Of a stretch of 21,697 nucleotides of DNA, positions 16,747 to 21,697 are shown piece by piece (position 1 is the stretch's first letter; the number at the start of each line of letters is the position of its first letter). Source of the stretch: a virus; the IMG/VR virus record IMGVR_UViG_3300034101_003863, positions 1-21,697 of that record; one strand, 5' to 3'. The notes under the pieces are model-generated. The model searched no databases, was not told the DNA's origin, and saw only the letters and a program-made list of their open reading frames with translations. A program made the translations under genes and the position numbers.

Positions 16747-17928
16747 TTAAGAATGGAAGATTGGCAAGATACCTAAAGATAATGCTGAATCAGTTTTACG
16801 TTCCCATGTGCCTTTGGCATTTGAAATTGTGTTTACAGATGTTAACAAAGTAGGAGTGCTAACTTCGATTGCATATGCATACTCTGCATCACTAGGGAAT
16901 TTATCTTGTGCGCCAGCCCAGTTATAACCGGCAGGAGCCAATACATAGCCCCAACGATACCAAATTTCGGTAGAACCGCCACCATTGTAAGAGCCTGCTG
17001 TACGTTGAATTTCAACGCCATCAGGAACATCCAAAGGTTGCATTGCAATAGCACCTGGCAATACGATATAGCTGGTTTTTGTACCAACGATATCTACGCC
17101 TGCGCCTGAATTGATTTTTGCCAATTCATTTGCACTTAAGCTTTGGTTAGCACGAGTTTGAATCAATCTGAATTTACCATTGAAAATGGTTTCAAACTGA
17201 ACATTACCTTCAGTGACAACAATGCTGTTCACTAAGTTAGCTGCGCGTAAAGAAGCCAAAGTTTCTGGAGAGCAAACTAAATAAGCCCACTCTGGCTCAT
17301 AGTCTTTGAAAGCCATGCCAAAAGCGCTTAAGAACGCTGTTGCACGAGCCGAGCCTTGTTCTGCAGCAGAAGCAGGAATGACAGGTTTGCCTGCGCCTAA
17401 ATCGACATAAAAACCATAGCGTTTGTCTTTAACATCATTTTCAAAGGTTTGACCACCCAAGCCTGGTTGACCTGAACCTGCTGCCGCACCGTTCAATGCT
17501 TCGGAAATTGCAACACCTTTCAAAATGGCAAGAATTGCATTGTGTTCATCTTGCGCTTGAGTTTCACCAAAATCAAGACCAATTTTTGCTAAACCGTCTT
17601 GTTGAGTGACAACTTGTTGCAAGTTAACTTTTTCTGCACCATGTGTACGAACTGTTTTTACATAGTTCAAGAAATCAGAAGCATAGTTAGTTTTTGAACC
17701 AACAGCTGCAGAAGTCAAAGATGCAACATTGATCACAGGGTTTAATGGTTTAAACCAACGAACTTGGCCGATGAAGGTTTCAGTTGATGTATCAATGTTT
17801 GGGTTTGAGCCGACAATACCTGTACCCGACAATTTACGAGCGTTGGTATAGGCTTCATCAGAATAAGCACTGATAGTGCTTTGTAAAACAAAAGTTGTAG
17901 CGCCAGCTAAGTCTGTTGTTGCTGTCAT
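16747..17928 (-). CDS. Major capsid protein
   Basis: 393 residues. It lies directly after the scaffold gene and before the adaptor. Its start is preceded by AAGGATTTTTAA, a clear ribosome-binding site. Residues about 55-70 contain GQVRWFKPLNPVINVASL. The middle has DEHNAILAILKGVAISEALN and a Gly-rich loop (GAAAGSGQPGLGGQTFEN). The C-terminal half has EIWYRWGYVLAPAGYNWAGA, as in a group of siphovirus capsid proteins where RWGYVLHP(x)GY occurs near the C-terminus. It is probably an HK97-fold subunit (inferred). No protease motif or separate head protease gene is visible in the window; scaffold removal may be encoded upstream or may not need cleavage. Codon use is richer in GC than in the tape measure gene, in line with a highly expressed protein. 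Confidence 0.93.
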   Translation of the reverse strand: MTATTDLAGATTFVLQSTISAYSDEAYTNARKLSGTGIVGSNPNIDTSTETFIGQVRWFKPLNPVINVASLTSAAVGSKTNYASDFLNYVKTVRTHGAEKVNLQQVVTQQDGLAKIGLDFGETQAQDEHNAILAILKGVAISEALNGAAAGSGQPGLGGQTFENDVKDKRYGFYVDLGAGKPVIPASAAEQGSARATAFLSAFGMAFKDYEPEWAYLVCSPETLASLRAANLVNSIVVTEGNVQFETIFNGKFRLIQTRANQSLSANELAKINSGAGVDIVGTKTSYIVLPGAIAMQPLDVPDGVEIQRTAGSYNGGGSTEIWYRWGYVLAPAGYNWAGAQDKFPSDAEYAYAIEVSTPTLLTSVNTISNAKGTWERKTDSALSLGILPIFHS

Positions 17929-17943
17929 TTAAAAATCCTTAAA

Positions 17944-18606
17944 TTATCTCCGAGGGAGTTTACCCTCAGTAGCGAGTTTTAGTACTTCTTCTTGGCTCAT
18001 TTCAAACAGAGATTTGCCTGAAGAAGAATTTTTGTTTGTAGAGCTACTGTTTGAACTTCCAGTCCCATTTGATACTTTTGCTTTAAACAAGAAAGAGTTA
18101 TCTTCGGCTTCAGAAAAGACTTTTACAAAATCTTTGATTGAAATACCTGATTTGTGAACCCATGAGCCACTTTCGTTTTGGATGAGTTGTCCCACAATTT
18201 CCTTACGAGCCATTTCTACAGCTTTTTCATTTCTGAATTGATAGCTTGATAAAGCCGACTGAACATCTCGATCACGAGTAAGCTCTACATTCCGTCTTTC
18301 CAACGCTTCTTTTTCAGCTTTGATTTCAGCCAATTGTAACTCATAAGCTTCTTTGTGTTTACCTTCATCTTGTAAACGCTGTAATTCTGCTTCTTTTTCT
18401 TTTTGTTTATAAGTGGCAAGCTCTTTCAGCACATCGTCTCTTGCACCATATGCTTTATCTAACTTACCTTTAATGTCTTTGAGGCTTTCCTCTAACCGTT
18501 CTTGTACAAGTTTTTCCACTAAATCTTTTTCAGAATCAGTGTTGCCAGTGGTTTTGTCATCAACATTTGTATTTTCTGGATCTGTATTGTCAGTATTTGT
18601 AGTCAT
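17944..18606 (-). CDS. Capsid scaffolding protein
   Basis: 220 residues from the ATG at 18606, which follows CAAGG by 7 bases. The open frame extends to 18744, but that extension runs through a promoter-like region and overlaps the polymerase stop, so I reject it. The first 25 residues are a polar Asn/Asp/Thr-rich tail. Residues about 27-115 form a long charged coiled coil (LVEKLVQERLEESLKDIKGK, then a series rich in Glu/Lys). The C-terminal part has a Ser/Asn/Gly-rich linker (VSNGTGSSNSSSTNKNSSSG) and ends in FEMSQEEVLKLATEGKLPRR, a short basic helix as in scaffold proteins that contact the capsid. Placement immediately before the major capsid gene supports the call. Confidence 0.85.
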   Translation of the reverse strand: MTTNTDNTDPENTNVDDKTTGNTDSEKDLVEKLVQERLEESLKDIKGKLDKAYGARDDVLKELATYKQKEKEAELQRLQDEGKHKEAYELQLAEIKAEKEALERRNVELTRDRDVQSALSSYQFRNEKAVEMARKEIVGQLIQNESGSWVHKSGISIKDFVKVFSEAEDNSFLFKAKVSNGTGSSNSSSTNKNSSSGKSLFEMSQEEVLKLATEGKLPRR

Positions 18607-18725
18607 TGTTTTACCTTGAGTACGACTCGTTATGAGAAAAATACAATTTTTCTCTTGGAATTCATTTAGTATAATTTTGTATTTAATTTCAACTTCTATT
18701 ATACGGGTTAATTTAACGGGTTTCG
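18607..18725 (-). promoter_or_regulatory. Intergenic promoter region of the capsid operon
   Basis: A 119-base gap between the polymerase stop and the scaffold start. It has a perfect sigma70-type -10 box TATAAT (+ strand ATTATA at 18698-18703), preceded by the direct repeat AACCCGT (two copies, 13 bases apart). No good TTGACA-like -35 is visible at 16-18 bases; TTAACG is at about 20. An AT-only-centred hairpin with arms GAGAAAAA and TTTTTCTC is at 18634-18654, and an imperfect palindrome GAGTACGACTC at 18618-18628. It may drive the head-tail genes by host or phage polymerase. The promoter call rests on the -10 box and position. Confidence 0.5.
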
Positions 18726-19115
18726 TTAACCTACTCCGTACCAACCGTAATCACCCTCAAAATTTGAAGGCACTTCTTTCAAGATATCTTCTTTTAACAA
18801 GATATCGGATTCTTTTAGAACCTTACCACCTACAACAGACCGCCCTGCAATAGGTATCAAACCAATGTCAATGGCTTCATTCAAATACTTATCGTATAAG
18901 TCTTGCGGTAAACCTCTGGCTTTCATTTCATCAAGCGTAGAGACTATTACATTTTTATCTAAGGTCTTTGCATATATCTTTCGTAATGCATTTCTTGCAT
19001 TTAACATTTCTGCTGCATTCGCAAAGAAAGCATCGTGAATTGTACTTGTGGGTACATTATTTGCCTTGCCCCATAGATGGAAATTTTTAACAATTGTTGC
19101 GTCATTAGAATGATT
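18726..19115 (-). CDS. Single-subunit RNA polymerase, last exon (motif C and C-terminus)
   Basis: 129 codons, joined by splicing to the exon at 19850-20905. It begins NHSNDATIVKNFHLWGKANN and continues VPTSTIHDAFFANAAEM. This aligns with T7 RNA polymerase from His784 (HSQDGSHLRK...) to the motif C aspartate (IHDSF, Asp812), with nearly the same spacing (25 versus 27 residues from the His to the HD pair). The second metal-binding Asp is thus present in IHDAF. After motif C come a helical segment (LNARNALRKIYAKTLDKNVI) and an aromatic end DYGWYGVG, like the aromatic C-terminal 'foot' of T7-type enzymes. The DNA polymerase A counterpart would read VHDE, so RNAP fits better. The stop is at 18726-18728. 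The methionine at 19007 is not a gene start. Confidence 0.82.
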   Translation of the reverse strand, partial: NHSNDATIVKNFHLWGKANNVPTSTIHDAFFANAAEMLNARNALRKIYAKTLDKNVIVSTLDEMKARGLPQDLYDKYLNEAIDIGLIPIAGRSVVGGKVLKESDILLKEDILKEVPSNFEGDYGWYGVG

Positions 19116-19638
19116 CGTTTTGTTCAGATTGATCGCTAGTCAATCCCGTCAATATATTTAGCTTGGCAAATTTACCCTGTAATTTAATAGCAAGTTCATC
19201 ATAAGCAATAGCCGCTTCTAACTCTGTATTAAATTGACCAATATAGTGTCTTCTATCTTCAAAGCGAATAGAAGCCTTCCAATAACCTTTGACTGCATCA
19301 AACCAAACCCCTTTGTATTTGCTTGTTCCATTTGATTGTCTAGCCTTATTGTATTGGTTTTCCAAGGCTGTTGCGAGTCGTAGATTCTCAATATGATTAT
19401 TTTGTCTATTGCCATCAATATGATCTATGAATAAATCATCTGGTATTTCTTTGTTTGTCAAAATGAACCACGTGAGTCTATGTATATAGTAATATTTACC
19501 ATCAACTCGTACTCGTCTGTAACCGTCTTCAGCAATATAGCCAGCTTCTGCGTCTTTTTTAGCAGAGCCTCTTGAAATACGGTTATATAATTTACCATTT
19601 TTATAGTAGAAAAGAGCCTTCAGGCGTTCTAACTTCAT
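19105..19638 (-). CDS. Intron-encoded HNH homing endonuclease with AP2 DNA-binding domain
   Basis: 177 residues inside the left group I intron, starting after hairpin P9. The start is preceded by GAGGAA. Residues about 1-40 are a small beta lead-in (YKNGKLYNRISRG). HRLTWFILTNKEIPDD, then FIDHIDGNRQNNHIENLRLA (residues about 53-90), is the HNH_3 nuclease core with its His and Asn residues. Residues about 105-162 are an AP2/ERF-type domain: SKYKGVWFDAVKGYWKASIR, then YIGQFNTELEAAIAYDELAI. This architecture is common in phage homing endonucleases that cut intronless alleles. The stop codon lies about 10 bases beyond the predicted 3' splice site, inside the last exon, so the ORF overlaps the host gene in another frame. 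Mobility in the present is inferred, not shown. Confidence 0.88.
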   Translation of the reverse strand: MKLERLKALFYYKNGKLYNRISRGSAKKDAEAGYIAEDGYRRVRVDGKYYYIHRLTWFILTNKEIPDDLFIDHIDGNRQNNHIENLRLATALENQYNKARQSNGTSKYKGVWFDAVKGYWKASIRFEDRRHYIGQFNTELEAAIAYDELAIKLQGKFAKLNILTGLTSDQSEQNESF

Positions 19639-19849
19639 TTTTAATTTCCTCTAAATATTTAACTACTGCATGTTACCATGCAGACCAGACTATCTCTTCA
19701 ATCTTTCGATTGTTCCGCGCTTCGAACACGCTTGTGCCCTACATAATAGTCGTTACACCTTCAATGGAATTTTATATTCCAAAGCTTGGCTCGGTATTGT
19801 CCATTAAGGAGTTTCACCGAATTCACGGAATTTTAAAACGGCTAAGTCA
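19116..19849 (-). ncRNA. Group I intron (complete, 734 nt) in the RNA polymerase gene
   Basis: P1 forms between exon AAACGGU (19856-19850) and intron GCCGUUU (19842-19836), with the U·G wobble at the splice site (19850 with 19842). The core contains CGGTGAAACTCC, GGACAATACCGAGCCAAGC and the R-like GTGTAACGACTA. P7 pairs GACTA (19747-19751) with TAGTC (19688-19692), in the typical S motif AAGAGATAGTC. P8 is a hairpin at 19699-19712 (CAATC, GAAA, GATTG). P9 is a 7-bp hairpin with a GUAA tetraloop at 19666-19683. The last intron base is G (19116). Joining the flanks restores ...AFAVNG|NHSNDA... in frame. Subgroup IA-like from the conserved core; splicing itself is inferred. The HNH-AP2 gene lies after P9. 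Confidence 0.9.
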
Positions 19850-20905
19850 ACCGTTTACTGCAAAGGCAGTACGCGCTCTTGTTGAATCGGCAATGTCATT
19901 TATTTTGCCGTCCTTATTCATCATTTCTTCCCACCAAGTCATTTCAGTCTTTTGAGGTACTTGCAATATATTGGTGGTCCACTCGCCTTGCTTGTTCTTG
20001 TAAAAAAGTCTTTCTTCAAATTGTTGTGTGAAATTCTGCTCAATCACTTTTCCATCAAAATTAACCCAAGGAACATTTGTCCAAGATTTTGGCATCTTAT
20101 TTGCGCTGAGGAACTCAACTTCAAATACATCTTGTTCTTCCAAAAACTTACCTTGTAGTAAATTTGTTGGCGTCGGTGCAGCAGGTCTCAAAAACGACAG
20201 TTTAAAATATTTACCGCCAGTCCTTCTTGATTCAGGTATTGCAGTACCATACAGGATATCGTGTAAATTACTGTCTGGTTTGTAAAAACTTAATCGCTTT
20301 AAAACTTTTTCACTTAAAGCTTCCCCTGCCTTTAACCCAAGGATCTGGCTGATTGTATCTGGCAAAACATAGCCCTTTCTTTTACTGCCAAATATCCTTT
20401 CCTTTGCAATCACATTCCAATCAAAAGCAGCAGACGATGGTTTTGCATTGTTCAGGTAATCTTCCGCCAATCTTCCAAAGAACTTTGTGAAGTCTTTTAA
20501 GATAGGTACCTGTTCTCTGAGATGCTCGCTCATTATTTTTGCGATATCTTTGAAATCGCCCGGAGTGACAATCCTTTCATAATTCAAAGAAAGTTTCTCC
20601 ACAAGATCTTTTGTCTTAGGTTCCAAGAAATAAAGTTGATCTAAAATTTCATCACCTGGGTCTAAACCTTTATTAAAGATATCCTTGACATTCTCTCTGA
20701 GTGCTCTCAATTCATCTGCGGTCACTTGGTCAAACTTTTCATATCTTGCTATACGAGCGGAAATCTCATTGAGCACAGTTTCACGATCTGAAGCTTTTAC
20801 GACGAGCGTATCCTTATCTTTACCGAGAACTTTGGAGAGTTTACCTTCTACATTTAATGTGCCGGTTCTTTCGCCAGCGCCGTAGAACGTTACCATATTT
20901 TGCAT
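19850..20905 (-). CDS. Single-subunit RNA polymerase, internal exon (motif B side)
   Basis: 352 codons lying between the two introns. The first residues MQNMVTFYGAGERTG match motif B of single-subunit RNA polymerases (K-R-S-V-M-T-L-A-Y-G in T7, with Tyr639-Gly). The catalytic Lys should lie just before the intron, outside the window. The exon ends TEMTWWEEMMNKDGK, then DSTRARTAFAVNG, leading to the His784-like region in the last exon. WVNFDGKVIEQNF resembles the conserved segment that precedes it in T7. From motif B Tyr to the motif C Asp there are about 372 residues, against about 173 in T7, so some 200 extra residues are inserted here. The ATG at 20905 follows the endonuclease stop directly, but it is within the exon and not a start. 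It could be an N4-type virion polymerase or polyvalent protein (uncertain). Confidence 0.8.
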
Positions 20906-21538
20906 CTATCTTTGAATGCACTCGCTAGGTGCATCCGATTCATAATAAAAATCAGGATAATTTTCAGATTTACAACGTCGAGAAATCACATTATGACAAA
21001 TTTTATGGGCTTTACCAGCATCTCTGACAGAGCCAAATCTGCCTAGAGGCGTGATAACTGCTTTTGACCTAGGATGCAAGTCACCTGTTTTATTTTTCAT
21101 ATACATTGGATGAGCAGGGTCTTTAAACATAAAGGCATTTGATTCCTTCATTTGCTCATAATTCTCAGACCATTGCACCTTAGCACTTGTGCTTGCGCGA
21201 TCTTTGTGCTCTTGTAATTTCATGTGATTGTGTTTTGAAAAAGCCTTTTTTGCAATTTCATAATGAATTGCCTTGAAAGTTCCTTTTCTCTCAGACTTTC
21301 TTTCAATGTCGCACATACCAAAGAACGCACGAGCCATCTGCTTGTTGTCATGAATTTTATATAAAAGCCAATGGGCAATAAAGTGCGCACGTCCAGACAA
21401 ATAAATCAGATTGTCTTTTTCATTTCCGCCACCCATAGATTTTGGGATGATGTGGTGCAATTCATAGTAGCCATCAGTGGGCTTTACTTCAGTGCCATGT
21501 TTAAGTAACAAGTTTACATAAAGATTGTTGTAATTCAT
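20906..21538 (-). CDS. Intron-encoded HNH homing endonuclease (second type)
   Basis: 210 residues in the right-hand group I intron, starting after its P9 hairpin and preceded by AGGAAATGAA. The HNH core is at residues about 22-56: GYYELHHIIPKSMGGGNEKD, then NLIYLSGRAHFIAHWLLYKI. This is the classical HH..P....GG......L..LS...H pattern of phage HNH nucleases, different from the HNH_3-AP2 type of the left intron. The middle is basic and helical. The C-terminal ITPLGRFGSVRDAGKAHKIC and ISRRCKSENYPDFYYE form a NUMOD/IENR-type DNA-recognition module. The stop TAG lies immediately before or at the 3' splice junction with the polymerase exon. Function by family: makes a site-specific cut in intron-free copies and thereby drives intron spread. 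Confidence 0.87.
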   Translation of the reverse strand: MNYNNLYVNLLLKHGTEVKPTDGYYELHHIIPKSMGGGNEKDNLIYLSGRAHFIAHWLLYKIHDNKQMARAFFGMCDIERKSERKGTFKAIHYEIAKKAFSKHNHMKLQEHKDRASTSAKVQWSENYEQMKESNAFMFKDPAHPMYMKNKTGDLHPRSKAVITPLGRFGSVRDAGKAHKICHNVISRRCKSENYPDFYYESDAPSECIQR

Positions 21539-21697
21539 TTCATTTCCTAAAATATTTTATTTAAATCCTATATATTTCTATATAGATGAGACCATCTCTT
21601 CAACCCGCAGGTTGTTCCGCATTTCCATCACCATCGCTTGTGATGTACGGACTTCATCAACTGTTCTAGTTGGTATGTCCTGGTCGTTACACCTTCA
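20906..21697 (-). ncRNA. Second group I intron, 5' part beyond window
   Basis: At the right edge the minus strand reads GAAGGTGTAACGACCA. P7 pairs GACCA (21681-21685) with TGGTC (21590-21594) within AAGAGATGGTC. P8 is at 21601-21614 (arms CAACC and GGTTG). P9 is a 7-bp hairpin with a GAAA tetraloop at 21568-21585. The 5' splice site, P1 and the P3-P6 half lie outside. The 3' end is near 20903-20906. A G at 20906 or at 20903 could be the last intron base. Homologous to the left intron, with compensatory changes in P7, P8 and P9. Confidence 0.82.

Noticed and set aside
18607-18744. N-terminal extension of the scaffold protein to 18744
   Set aside because: It would overlap the polymerase stop and run through the -10 box. 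The sequence is atypical, and the ATG at 18606 has a better ribosome-binding site.
18726-19007. Separate 93-residue gene starting at 19007
   Set aside because: The open frame continues upstream with NHSNDATIVKNF and IHDAFF, matching RNAP motif C. The ATG is internal to the last exon.
20903-20905. ATG at 20905 as the start of a separate 352-residue gene
   Set aside because: It follows the endonuclease stop directly, has no proper ribosome-binding site of its own, and the protein would start in the middle of RNAP motif B. It is an exon.
18726-20905. Family A DNA polymerase instead of RNA polymerase
   Set aside because: Motif C reads IHDAF rather than VHDE, and motif B has MVT.YG as in RNAP. 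The alignment of HSNDA...IHD to T7 RNAP spacing is close.
1-21697. tRNA genes, CRISPR arrays, insertion sequences
   Set aside because: No cloverleaf, no regularly spaced repeats and no transposase or terminal inverted repeats were seen on either strand.

Overview
This window is a late structural-gene block from a tailed double-stranded DNA bacteriophage. The long non-contractile (siphovirus-type) layout is clear: capsid, connectors, tail terminator, tail tube, frameshifted tail chaperones, a very large tape measure protein, then tail-tip proteins. Every gene I support lies on the minus strand, so transcription and assembly order run from right to left. The DNA is AT-rich. The host cannot be named from the sequence; a Gram-negative bacterium is a guess only. 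Portal, terminase, lysis and replication genes are not in the window.

Right end (about 18.7-21.7 kb): the C-terminal half of a single-subunit (T7/N4-type) RNA polymerase, split into exons by two group I introns. The right-hand intron is cut by the window edge and carries an HNH endonuclease. The left-hand intron (about 19116-19849) is complete and carries an HNH-AP2 endonuclease. The two intron cores are homologous: P7, P8 and P9 pair in both, with compensatory base changes. The introns interrupt conserved catalytic regions of the polymerase (motif B, and the His784-like region just before motif C). After splicing, the RNAP reading frame is exactly restored at the left intron.

Middle (about 13.4-18.7 kb): a 120-base intergenic region with a sigma70-like -10 box, then scaffold protein, major capsid protein, DnaT-like head-tail adaptor, head-closure protein, tail terminator and major tail tube protein. 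A strong hairpin follows the tube gene. Then come a tiny zinc-ribbon protein, a small helical protein, and a gpG/gpGT pair joined by a -1 frameshift at GGGAAAG, the heptamer used by phage lambda. An HK97 gp10-like protein follows. Many genes overlap by 1-8 bases, which suggests translational coupling.

Left (1-13.4 kb): a 2663-residue tape measure protein, two distal-tail/baseplate proteins of about 200 residues, and a tail-tip hub and host-specificity protein of more than 1400 residues that runs off the left edge. It carries a duplicated module and a carbohydrate-binding-like segment near the cut end. Together these genes build the head, close it, build and measure the tail and cap it with the receptor-binding tip. 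The RNA polymerase beside them may be a virion-packaged or late-transcription enzyme. Several compositional steps point to mosaic evolution.
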